NCBI GenBank assembly: GCA_002382755.1
Contig: DFZT01000064.1
Location: forward strand, 1 to 5,513
DNA: 5,513 nucleotides
From: Firmicutes bacterium UBA4049
Lineage (GTDB): Bacteria; Bacillota; Desulfotomaculia; Desulfotomaculales; Nap2-2B
Reading direction: 5' to 3'
Shown: positions 1 to 4,769 of the stretch, in pieces
Layout: every line of letters starts with the position of its first letter
How positions within the stretch are numbered: position 1 is the first letter of the stretch
The notes under the pieces: model-generated
Told to the model about the DNA's origin: nothing
Database searches by the model: none
The model's input: only the letters and a program-made list of their open reading frames with translations
Program-made: the position numbers and the translations under genes

Positions 1-1
1 T

Positions 2-316
2 AATGATTCCGTTGCCGTACAGGTATTTCTTGAGCGTACTGCCCTTTATGAAACCCGTTCTTTAGGACCGGAACTCGTTGGGCATCAGATATGGCGGAAG
101 CTGCAATTAGATGAAATATTAATAAGTTGTGGTTTCAATGATTATCAACGCATTTTAGCCCAGGCGGTGGTTATAGCCCGTTTGGCGGAGCCGGACAGTG
201 AAAGACAAACCCAGAATTGGATTCAAAAGCAGACTGCTCTTACAGAAATAATAGCTCTAAACAAGGCAGGTAAAAACCAGGTCTACTCAATTACCGATCA
301 GTTGCTAACTAGGTGA
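2..316 (+). pseudogene. IS1634-family transposase, N-terminal region fragment
   Basis: The frame is open from the window edge to a TGA at 314-316 and encodes about 104 residues. It contains a stretch typical of IS1634-family (IS4-like DDE) transposases: a block reading RSLGPELVGHQIWRKL near residue 19, then a helical block with ILAQAVVIARL, then a segment around ERQTQNWIQKQTAL. In the family this precedes the DDE catalytic core, and complete proteins are roughly 500-600 residues. Here the reading stops straight after the segment NQVYSITDQLLTR, before any catalytic Asp or Glu could occur, and I see no continuation in another frame downstream. It is therefore a truncated, inactive remnant; its start lies outside the window. 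The family assignment is from recognised sequence pattern, not a search. Confidence 0.72.
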
Positions 317-360
317 GCCCGGCATTATTATTGCTCTTTCCGCGTTCCAAGAGCAGAAGC

Positions 361-380
361 CTACAATAAGTCTACAATAA
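361..380 (+). repeat. Short direct repeat of CTACAATAA
   Basis: The nonamer CTACAATAA occurs at 361-369 and again at 372-380, followed by an A-rich tract. It lies between the transposase remnant and the hsdR remnant. It could be debris of an element boundary, but it is short and AT-rich and may be chance. Confidence 0.3.
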
Positions 381-409
381 AAAAATAAAAAATCAAAGGG
401 CGCTATTGT

Positions 410-788
410 TCACAAAAAAGCGATTTTGCGCAGCGCAGTTGCAACAGCCCGATGAAAATTCCGAAGCAGAGACTTTTTATCAACCGCCGTACCTTTTGTT
501 TTTAATGAGCCGTCGCGGAAAGCATTGTCTATGAAACGCCGAGTCTCCTCTGTCTTTAATTTCTCTTCTTCAATGATCGCTGTAATGTCAGCCTCTTTGC
601 GCTCGTACAAAAATTTACGCCAATCCTCATCCACTTTTGTCGATGTGTTGATCTTCAATGAAATGCTCTATCAGCTCTTTCTTGCTGCGAAGCTCAATAC
701 TGGAATTTATGGCTTTATCAATTGTTGCGAGAATGCTCTTATCCTTGCAGTTGGATTCTTTGCGCTTATTATAAAGCGAAAAGAAATA
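410..788 (-). pseudogene. hsdR: Type I restriction enzyme R subunit (hsdR), C-terminal fragment with frameshifts
   Basis: Two adjoining frames on the minus strand together reproduce the C-terminal end of an EcoR124-type HsdR, the ATP-dependent translocase and nuclease subunit of type I restriction systems. The upstream frame (788 to about 654) encodes a segment with LYNKRKESNCKDK and ELRSKKELIEHFIE. The second frame (from 658, first codon TTG) encodes INTSTKVDEDWRKF, then EEEKLKTEETRRFIDNAFRD, then GTAVDK. These blocks are consecutive in intact HsdR proteins, so a frameshift sits near 655; TGA and TAG codons lie just upstream in the second frame. After GTAVDK the usual end (ILPP.SRFGGG and a further 20-30 residues) is replaced by unrelated sequence ending at 410. 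The nuclease and DEAD-box motor domains are absent. This is a dead remnant with no M or S subunit beside it. Confidence 0.8.
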
Positions 789-799
789 CTATCACATTT

Positions 800-1015
800 C
801 CTGATGTCAGTCTAATTCTAAAAATTGTACACAATGAAAAGAAAAAGGCAATTGAAGGACTTCAAAAATTCACAGAAGAAGATAACGAAGACTACTGCCT
901 GGATTCCGATGAGATCAAGCGAATCAGCGAGAACGAAGCATATGAAATCACAAAAAGAACAATGAATGGTAAACAGATTATCAAGAGATGGAGGGGTGGC
1001 TTTAAAGCCCCTTGA
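800..1015 (+). pseudogene. Unrecognised coding-like fragment
   Basis: A + strand frame ending in TGA at 1013-1015 reads like real protein for about 70 residues: highly charged, with segments such as IVHNEKKKAIEGLQKFTEED, LDSDEIKRISENEAYEITK and MNGKQIIKRWRGG. The frame is open further upstream to 722, but there it runs antisense over the hsdR remnant, so the genuine part probably begins near 800 at a junction. There is no convincing ribosome site or start codon, which suggests the 3' part of a gene rather than an intact small gene. I do not recognise the family. Confidence 0.3.
998..1009. repeat. Perfect 12-base palindrome GGCTTTAAAGCC
   Basis: GGCTTTAAAGCC is self-complementary and sits inside a slightly longer inverted arrangement (GGGG at 993-996, CCCC at 1008-1011) at the end of the + strand fragment that stops at 1015. 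The downstream T content is too low for a good terminator. It may only mark a junction. Confidence 0.25.
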
Positions 1016-1039
1016 TATTACAGGCTTTTCAGTCCTTTA

Positions 1040-1078
1040 TCATTTGTTACACGACATCAATACCACATACTCAACGTG
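1040..1078 (-). repeat. rlmD 3'-end tail, copy A (attachment-site-like direct repeat)
   Basis: The minus strand encodes HVEYVVLMSCNK followed by a stop at 1040-1042. HVE[TYC]VVLMS is the conserved C-terminal signature of the 23S rRNA uracil-1939 methyltransferase RlmD (RumA). Only about 12 codons are present; three codons upstream (I, P, A) there is an in-frame TAG, so no methyltransferase precedes it. A related copy lies at 3036-3077 in the same orientation: 22 of 27 bases match between 1053-1079 and 3052-3078, with blocks GACATCAATAC and ACGTGC identical. A promoterless gene tail without its gene is what an integrative element leaves when it inserts at the 3' end of rlmD. That interpretation is inference; the sequence match is direct. 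Confidence 0.6.
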
Positions 1079-1195
1079 CGCGGGGATCTATCCCGATCAT
1101 CCGTAGATATGCCTCATATTTTTCAAATGCTTCCGTTTTTTTATCTTCGCTGACGGTTTCTGTTCTGACATCGCCGGGCTGGAGGGCGATAGCCT
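1074..1195 (-). pseudogene. Unrecognised coding-like fragment, minus strand
   Basis: The minus strand from 1195 encodes about 40 coherent residues beginning AIALQPGDVRTETVSEDKK, continuing through FEKYEAYLRMIGIDPRAR, with TGA at 1072-1074. An in-frame TAG comes directly before the first residue (1196-1198), and no start codon or ribosome site is suitably placed, so this looks like the C-terminal part of a broken gene. It overlaps the first bases of the rlmD-tail repeat in a different frame. It lies downstream, on the same strand, of the tape-measure remnant and could come from the same prophage, but I do not recognise it. Confidence 0.33.
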
Positions 1196-1217
1196 AAAGT
1201 TTTTCGCTATATTTTAA

Positions 1218-1338
1218 TTTCTGCGAACACCTTTCATCAGGGATACACTAGAAGAGGTTCTTTACCATAATCCTGACCTGGAGGAAGTAGGCAGTAGACT
1301 GGAATATGTGGCCAGAAACCGGCTTTTCGCTGTTGTTA
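1218..1338 (+). pseudogene. Unrecognised coding-like fragment, plus strand
   Basis: After a TAA at 1215-1217 the + strand reads FLRTPFIRDTLEEVLYHN, then PDLEEVGSRLEYVARNRLF, about 40 residues with plausible helical composition. It has no start codon. At about 1338 it runs into the antisense of the tape-measure remnant, where it stops looking like protein, although the frame stays open to a TGA near 1418. It is probably a scrap of a gene cut at both ends; the family is unknown and it could be chance. Confidence 0.2.
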
Positions 1339-1380
1339 CCCTCCTTCAATGCCGATCTTCAGGCCAAAATCGTCTGCCAC
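1336..1380 (-). pseudogene. Phage tail tape-measure-like gene, 5' end remnant
   Basis: A GTG at 1378-1380 opens a 14-codon frame, VADDFGLKIGIEGG, closed by TAA at 1336-1338. The first 13 residues match the characteristic N-terminus of tail tape-measure or minor tail proteins of Firmicutes siphophages, which begin [MV]ADDFGLKIG[IV]EGE and continue for many hundreds of residues. An excellent ribosome site, AAAGGAGG, lies at 1388-1395 on the minus strand with 7 bases between AGGAGG and the GTG. The rest of the gene is missing, replaced at about 1338 by unrelated sequence. It is a prophage scar. The short match limits certainty, but the combination of start, ribosome site and motif is hard to get by chance. 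Confidence 0.55.
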
Positions 1381-1436
1381 ATAACCGCCTCCTTTCCTGT
1401 GGCTTCACAATTAAATCTTGAAAATGCGAAAAGCTA

Positions 1437-1465
1437 TTGTATTTTATCGCGGTTTGGCATATACT
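1437..1465 (+). promoter_or_regulatory. Candidate sigma-A promoter for the AbrB-type gene
   Basis: A near-consensus -10 box, TATACT (1460-1465), lies 17 bases after a weak -35 box, TTGTAT (1437-1442). It is 58 bases upstream of the chosen start at 1524 and well placed to transcribe the antitoxin and toxin remnant. AbrB-type antitoxins of this class commonly autoregulate, so an operator would be expected to overlap it. I see no clear long palindrome here. Confidence 0.45.
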
Positions 1466-1523
1466 AATGGTAGGGATAGTAGGGATTTTCCTTCTTTCCA
1501 AATCCAATGAAAGAGGATTCGGC

Positions 1524-1796
1524 ATGAGCGTTCCCATAGTTGATAATGCAAAGGTAATGGCCAAAGGCCAGATCACGCTGCCAAAAGATATCCGCTCCAA
1601 GCTTCGCCTTTCCACCGGAGATCGTGTCACACTCATCTGCGAGGAAGACCGGGTTATCCTTATGAACTCCGCTGTCTACGCTATGAAAATGCTGCAGAAG
1701 GAAATGGAGGGCGAGGCGAAAAAAGCCGGGATCCATAGCGATGATGACGTTATGGAGCTGGTAAAGGACATCCGCGCGGAGATTGAAGGACTGTGA
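1524..1796 (+). CDS. AbrB/MazE/SpoVT-family antitoxin
   Basis: This 90-residue protein is an AbrB/SpoVT-type DNA-binding antitoxin. The swapped-hairpin fold covers about residues 8-50: NAKVMAKGQITLPKDIRSKL, then the LRLSTGDRVTLICEEDRVIL block. The acidic and basic helix from about 52 to 90 is the usual toxin-neutralising tail. I chose ATG 1524 because GAGGA lies about 7 bases upstream and the family normally starts a few residues before the DNA-binding segment; the frame is open back to 1437 but that part is hydrophobic, lacks a ribosome site and covers the promoter. Its stop (TGA 1794-1796) overlaps the GTG of the next frame, the coupling expected for a toxin-antitoxin operon. In this family the partner is often a PIN-domain RNase, and the neighbour is a deleted one, so the antitoxin is probably an orphan that may still bind DNA. 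Confidence 0.85.
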   Translation: MSVPIVDNAKVMAKGQITLPKDIRSKLRLSTGDRVTLICEEDRVILMNSAVYAMKMLQKEMEGEAKKAGIHSDDDVMELVKDIRAEIEGL

Positions 1797-1891
1797 GAGT
1801 ATTGCTTGTAACCGGCGACAGGGATTTTCTTGAATCCGGCGTCACAAACCCAAAGATCATGACAGCGGCAGAGTTTTTGCAAATGGAATAA
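1793..1891 (+). pseudogene. PIN-domain toxin with a large internal deletion (32 codons left)
   Basis: GTG 1793 overlaps the antitoxin stop in a GTGA arrangement and opens 32 codons ending in TAA at 1889-1891. The first five residues, VRVLL, match the usual PIN toxin start (MRVLVDTN...). The rest, beginning VTGDRDFLESGV and ending KIMTAAEFLQME, matches the extreme C-terminus of PIN-domain RNases (LVTGDxDFL...I.TAxEFL). The roughly 100 residues between, which would hold the DTN motif at the start and the central acidic residues of the metal site, are absent, yet the reading frame is kept. Only the last conserved Asp region (GDRDF) remains, so ribonuclease activity is not expected. The product could be a short peptide that still touches the antitoxin, or simply a scar. 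Translation would be coupled to the antitoxin. Confidence 0.68.
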
Positions 1892-1902
1892 CAGCAGCTT
1901 AT

Positions 1903-1935
1903 AAAGCAGGGATCGATTATACTACCTGCTTTTTT
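1903..1935 (+). terminator. Rho-independent terminator after the antitoxin/toxin-remnant operon
   Basis: AAAGCAGG (1903-1910) pairs with CCTGCTTT (1925-1932) across a 14-base loop, and the stem runs into a T tract ending at 1935. It begins 12 bases after the toxin-remnant stop. It also lies just beyond the stop of the convergent gene at 1941, and the reverse direction has a shorter T run, so it may serve both. Confidence 0.72.
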
Positions 1936-1940
1936 GCCGC

Positions 1941-2927
1941 CTATATCCCGTATGGTATCATATCATATATATTTTCCAACCGTTTTAAAATACGTTGACA
2001 CAAGTAGGTTAAATAGGGAGATGGAATCTTCTTTTGCCCAAAATCCCAACCTTTCAATTTCTGGTATGCCGATTCAGGCGTAAAAAAGCCGTCCCTATCC
2101 TGCTTGTCTTTTATTATATCTATCATTTCCAAAAAGCGCGGGTAATGTCGTGCGAACTTGTATTTACTTAGAACACCAGCCACGCTGACAACATCATACC
2201 AGCAGGAGGGGGCTTTCAGCTTACGGAAATCTGTTCCCATATAAAACATGTACGGATGCTGTTCGCGGCTGTTTTCCCAAAGATCGAGCAATACTTTCAC
2301 GGAAGTCGCCGCAACAGAAGAATCTTGGTATTCCGGTATATAAGACAACAAATCAGCCATTATCATTGTTGCGTAAGGACAGCAATCGTCTTTTCTTCCT
2401 GGCCCCCTGAATTTCCCAAGTTCCGGTGAAACGGCGCATGGAAATCCGTTATCACGGCTAAGAGAAACCAAATGGTCTATGCCAGGCTTGATATATTCGT
2501 AATAATCCACACCAGCCTTTAAAAGAGCAAGTAAAAGAAGAGGGGCATCGCACAGGCACCAGCTGAACATATCCACACCTGCTCCGCCATAATGCTTCGG
2601 AACATTAATTAAAGACTGATAAATGCCGTGTTCATCCCGATGCTTAAGAATTTCATCAACTGCTGCTTTTATTTCCGGAACATCCATATCAAATCCCAGG
2701 TCCAGCAGAAACAGCAGCTTATGTACCGGTAAATCTGGATTCTTATGATTTGTTACCAGCATGCCATGAAAGTTCGCAACATCATATAGGTAGTTTTGAA
2801 TACGATCATCCGCCAACGCCGCATTTCTGAGTTCAATAAGTTTATCCTTTGGATCATGGCATAAGTTAAGATGGATCGCATATTTTAACCAGTTATCGTT
2901 ATAGTCCAATAGCTTTTGATACATCAT
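1941..2927 (-). CDS. Alpha/alpha-toroid (prenyltransferase/cyclase-like) protein of unknown function
   Basis: This intact 328-residue soluble protein resembles the squalene-cyclase or prenyltransferase-like alpha/alpha-toroid proteins. Recurrent helix pairs and Gly/Asp-rich turns are visible: DEHGIYQSLINVPKHYGG (98-115), SRDNGFPCA (157-165), DRDGFFTPES (278-287). The C-terminal block KLKGWDFGQKK (290-300) followed by PSPYLTYLCQRILKRL (302-317) is, as I recall, typical of a family sometimes labelled 'nitrogen fixation protein NifH' in databases; there is no P-loop or 4Fe-4S cysteine pair here, so that name would be wrong. C182-C183 and C243 could bind metal, but this is speculation. Two ATGs are possible: 2927, and 2924 six bases after GAGGTG; the second has better spacing. 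There is no signal peptide or membrane segment. The enzyme role and substrate are unknown. Confidence 0.72.
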   Translation of the reverse strand: MMYQKLLDYNDNWLKYAIHLNLCHDPKDKLIELRNAALADDRIQNYLYDVANFHGMLVTNHKNPDLPVHKLLFLLDLGFDMDVPEIKAAVDEILKHRDEHGIYQSLINVPKHYGGAGVDMFSWCLCDAPLLLLALLKAGVDYYEYIKPGIDHLVSLSRDNGFPCAVSPELGKFRGPGRKDDCCPYATMIMADLLSYIPEYQDSSVAATSVKVLLDLWENSREQHPYMFYMGTDFRKLKAPSCWYDVVSVAGVLSKYKFARHYPRFLEMIDIIKDKQDRDGFFTPESAYQKLKGWDFGQKKIPSPYLTYLCQRILKRLENIYDMIPYGI

Positions 2928-2959
2928 TTACACCTCATCCTCCTACTTCTCATAACGAT

Positions 2960-2997
2960 AAAATCACGATTTTCTTGCTCCGGCTTTCGGCCCGAAA
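2960..2997. promoter_or_regulatory. Two operator-like inverted repeats upstream of the toroid gene
   Basis: AAAATC-AC-GATTTT (2960-2973) and TTTCGG-C-CCGAAA (2985-2997) are short inverted repeats in the leader of the minus-strand gene starting at 2927. Their centres of two and one base are too tight for RNA hairpins, so if functional they would be protein-binding sites. I find no strong sigma-A promoter beside them. Confidence 0.25.
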
Positions 2998-3035
2998 AAC
3001 GCACAAATGGCTTATTTACAGGTATTTATCTATAC

Positions 3036-3077
3036 TTACTTATTCACCCTTGACATCAATACTACCGTCTCGACGTG
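3036..3077 (-). repeat. rlmD 3'-end tail, copy B (attachment-site-like direct repeat)
   Basis: The minus strand encodes HVETVVLMSRVNK then a stop at 3036-3038. This is the conserved C-terminus of RlmD/RumA rRNA methyltransferases. It is in the same orientation as copy A at 1040-1078. Unlike copy A, the frame here is open upstream and joins the GIY-YIG-like gene, so that protein ends with a methyltransferase tail. The upstream residues (KGVPEDFDIFFTASR) do not show the DMFP.T motif that normally precedes HVE in RlmD, although DIFFTAS is faintly similar. Confidence 0.6.
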
Positions 3078-3488
3078 CCTTGAAGCGGTAAAAAAGATGT
3101 CGAAGTCCTCTGGTACCCCCTTGGCGGGGAGGCATATTTCAGAAACAGACGCCTGGACAGGCCATTTTTTTCGTAAATTTGGCGTCTGGATTTGCATTAC
3201 AGTATCATTGATTTCAGGGAAATTCTGATTATCCTCAACTATATACTTTTTCAATCTTGCAGTGGATTTATTGCCCTGCAGATGATTTGTATATAATCTC
3301 CGTCTTAGCTTTTTCGTCCTGCCTACATAAAGAGCTTCGTCTGTGGACTTATCAAATATAACATAAACGACCGCCATATCCTCTGCAAGTATAGATGGCT
3401 GCAAGGTTTTGAAGTAATACTTATCACTCGCCAGAAGCTTTTCCTTCCAGCGAACTGCTGATTCGATTGATACAGTTTGCTGTGACAT
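3036..3488 (-). CDS. GIY-YIG nuclease-like protein with an aberrant C-terminus
   Basis: From ATG 3488 (GGAAG seven bases upstream) this encodes 150 residues. Residues 38-72 carry the GIY-YIG signature in variant form: VVYV at 40-43 for GIY, YVG at 54-56 for YIG, then the conserved R57 and a basic run KKLRRRL with H69. The flanking blocks, SDKYYFKTLQPSI at 21-33 and STARLKKYIVED at 75-86, belong to a family of stand-alone GIY-YIG proteins found in clostridial accessory DNA. After about residue 95 the similarity fades: the later helix with the catalytic Glu is not recognisable, and the last 13 residues are the RlmD tail. A different frame at about 3120-3200 gives a more family-like reading (QIYEKNGLSRRLFLKY), suggesting a frameshift. 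Upstream, another frame from ATG 3564 may hold the true N-terminus. It is probably a degraded gene; nuclease activity is doubtful. Confidence 0.6.
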   Translation of the reverse strand: MSQQTVSIESAVRWKEKLLASDKYYFKTLQPSILAEDMAVVYVIFDKSTDEALYVGRTKKLRRRLYTNHLQGNKSTARLKKYIVEDNQNFPEINDTVMQIQTPNLRKKWPVQASVSEICLPAKGVPEDFDIFFTASRHVETVVLMSRVNK

Positions 3489-3564
3489 TATTTCTTCCGC
3501 TGGCAATGACCCCTTTTTGAGTGTAATGCTCGGAAATATTAAGATGTCGGTTGTTGTTGAACAT
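3424..3564 (-). pseudogene. Overlapping small frame, probable original N-terminus of the GIY-YIG gene
   Basis: ATG 3564 has a well-spaced ribosome site (GGGAG eight bases upstream) and opens a 46-codon frame starting MFNNNRHLNISEHYTQKG, ending TGA at 3424. It overlaps the first 65 bases of the GIY-YIG frame in a different phase. The first 35 residues look protein-like, while the end (SSSLEGKASGE) reads as an out-of-frame version of the GIY-YIG N-terminus. The simplest explanation is one gene starting at 3564 with a frameshift near 3450-3470. The alternative is a short leader peptide. No family is assigned with confidence. Confidence 0.35.
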
Positions 3565-3672
3565 GGCTTCATCTCCCTCGTATTTATAGTTTAGTCCTGT
3601 GAGGAAACCTATCAAACACCATAGTTCTCAGTATTAGAGAGACTTCCCTCGCTCATAGTGTTACACGTTAAT

Positions 3673-4470
3673 TTAGCCCTCATCTTCGCTAACAGTTATT
3701 ATATCATCCGGCTCAATAATAATCGGCTCGGAAACATATTCTCCAGCTACAACAATAGGAGCAACTTCTGACAAATATTTTCTGAGCCTTTTCGCCATAG
3801 GCTTGAAAGTAGCCCATGTAAGCACCCCAGACGTTGCAGCACCGATGCCGGGAATGATTTTAGAAACTCCTTTTCCAAAAACATCCTTTGTCATTCTGAT
3901 GCCAAGATACCCTGCCACTTTTTTGACTGTTGGATAAATCGCACCTTTAGTTAGTGGCTTTGCCGCTATTTTGGCTCCTATTTTTGGAGCGGCATTCGCA
4001 GCTACCTTATTCAAGGCAGCATTAGCCATTTTAACGCCCGACATCACGCCGATGAATAACGTCAATGTTTGCTCCGTACCGTCATCCATACCGTTTTCGC
4101 TAAACAGTTCGTCCCAACCGTAGAGGTATGCCAGTTTTTGGGCAATCCGTAGGACATGAGCGTAAAACTGCGCCAAATCAGCGGGTATTGTGGCGGCTAT
4201 AGCTGCTCCCCCAGGAAGACCTGTTGCTGCTGAAATTACGGTGACTTTTCTTGTTTCAAAGTTTATGCTGTTTTTAGCGAGTTTATCGATTATGTCCTGC
4301 GGTACGCCAGCCGCTATTGGCCCCCTTTCAACAGCCTTATCAATCATTTCAGGGGAAACACGTCCCGAAAGCTGTTTGCGGAGGAATTCTTCTCTGTCGA
4401 TTCTGACATGCGGTGCATTTGCCGCCGCGCTTAGTACGCTTTCAAAGGAAATTTGTAGTTTTTCACTCAT
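3673..4470 (-). CDS. EcsC-like protein
   Basis: This intact 265-residue protein resembles the EcsC family, a poorly understood group named after the third gene of the Bacillus ecs ABC-transporter locus. The core is visible at residues 80-121: SAATGLPGGAA, then IPADLAQFYAHVLRIAQKLA, then YLYGWDEL, matching the family pattern of a Gly-rich turn, AIPADL, a conserved helix and the AYxYG motif. A second hydrophobic part (KIIPGIGAATSG at 204-215, then TFKPMAKRL) fits the C-terminal IPxxGA segment. The middle is rich in Ala and Gly and may touch the membrane, but I see no clear transmembrane helix. The tail is acidic. The start at 4470 is supported by GAGAGGG five bases upstream. It follows brxL on the same strand across 299 bases, and precedes the GIY-YIG frame by about 110. 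No function can be stated; proximity to BREX suggests a defence-island role by inference only. Confidence 0.68.
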   Translation of the reverse strand: MSEKLQISFESVLSAAANAPHVRIDREEFLRKQLSGRVSPEMIDKAVERGPIAAGVPQDIIDKLAKNSINFETRKVTVISAATGLPGGAAIAATIPADLAQFYAHVLRIAQKLAYLYGWDELFSENGMDDGTEQTLTLFIGVMSGVKMANAALNKVAANAAPKIGAKIAAKPLTKGAIYPTVKKVAGYLGIRMTKDVFGKGVSKIIPGIGAATSGVLTWATFKPMAKRLRKYLSEVAPIVVAGEYVSEPIIIEPDDIITVSEDEG

Positions 4471-4769
4471 AGCAACCCTCTCTTATTTTCTCTCCGAGTG
4501 TCGGAGTAATCGTTTCTAACATAGGCTGTGTAATTTCTGCGAGTTATTTAAGTTTCTTAATATGACATTTCATAGTATAAAACAAGCCTCTCAGCTTGTT
4601 TCTTCTGCGTTGGGCTTTACCCCGATCAATCTGTGCCGGGGACTCTAACCTCCATTCTTATTTACAATTATTGGTGTATCGAACTGTTGTAACAAACAAT
4701 AACCATTTTCTTTCTGCATCTTGTATAAGTTATAGCGCCGCGGAAAACTAAGGTTAGTATTGGAAATGC
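4471..4769. other. 299-base intergenic region with two hairpins
   Basis: No convincing gene lies here. On the minus strand, going from brxL to the EcsC-like gene, it holds a possible -10-like stretch near 4720-4735 (TATAAC/TATACA), a 24-codon frame without a ribosome site (4645-4719), a small stem (CCCCG 4620-4624 with CGGGG 4637-4641), the stronger stem at 4580-4601, then an AT-rich leader up to the ribosome site at about 4477-4483. I do not recognise it as a known riboswitch; there is no T-box, SAM, GEMM or guanidine core by eye. It may be a leader RNA or the end of a lost IS200/IS605-type element. Confidence 0.35.
4580..4601 (-). terminator. Hairpin between brxL and the EcsC-like gene, possible terminator
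   Basis: AAACAAGC (4580-4587) and GCTTGTTT (4594-4601) form a perfect 8-bp stem with a 6-base loop. On the minus strand it is followed by only a short T run (GTTTTATA), so termination would be modest; the + strand has an interrupted T tract. It could end the brxL transcript or be part of a structured leader of the EcsC-like gene. Confidence 0.42.

Noticed and set aside
1437..1523. N-terminal extension of the antitoxin frame back to 1437
   Set aside because: It would cover the candidate promoter, has no ribosome site, and encodes a hydrophobic stretch not typical of the family.
1346..1882. Minus-strand open frames opposite the antitoxin gene
   Set aside because: They overlap the clear AbrB/PIN-remnant operon on the other strand, and their products look like no protein.
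3007..3228. + strand frame of 73 codons opposite the end of the GIY-YIG gene
   Set aside because: It is antisense to the GIY-YIG frame and the rlmD tail, with no initiation signals.
4190..4519. Long + strand open frame (109 codons) opposite the EcsC-like gene
   Set aside because: It is the antisense shadow of the EcsC-like gene's GC-rich third positions; it has no ribosome site and low-complexity Ala/Ser/Ile content.
4620..4655. tRNA-like T-arm appearance (GGTTAGAGTCC on the minus strand)
   Set aside because: The flanking bases do not form a proper 5-bp T stem and there is no anticodon or acceptor arm.
4645..4719. 24-codon minus-strand frame starting MQKENGYCLLQQ between brxL and the EcsC-like gene
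   Set aside because: No ribosome binding site precedes the ATG; a chance frame or leader sequence is more likely. Kept only as a note in the intergenic entry.
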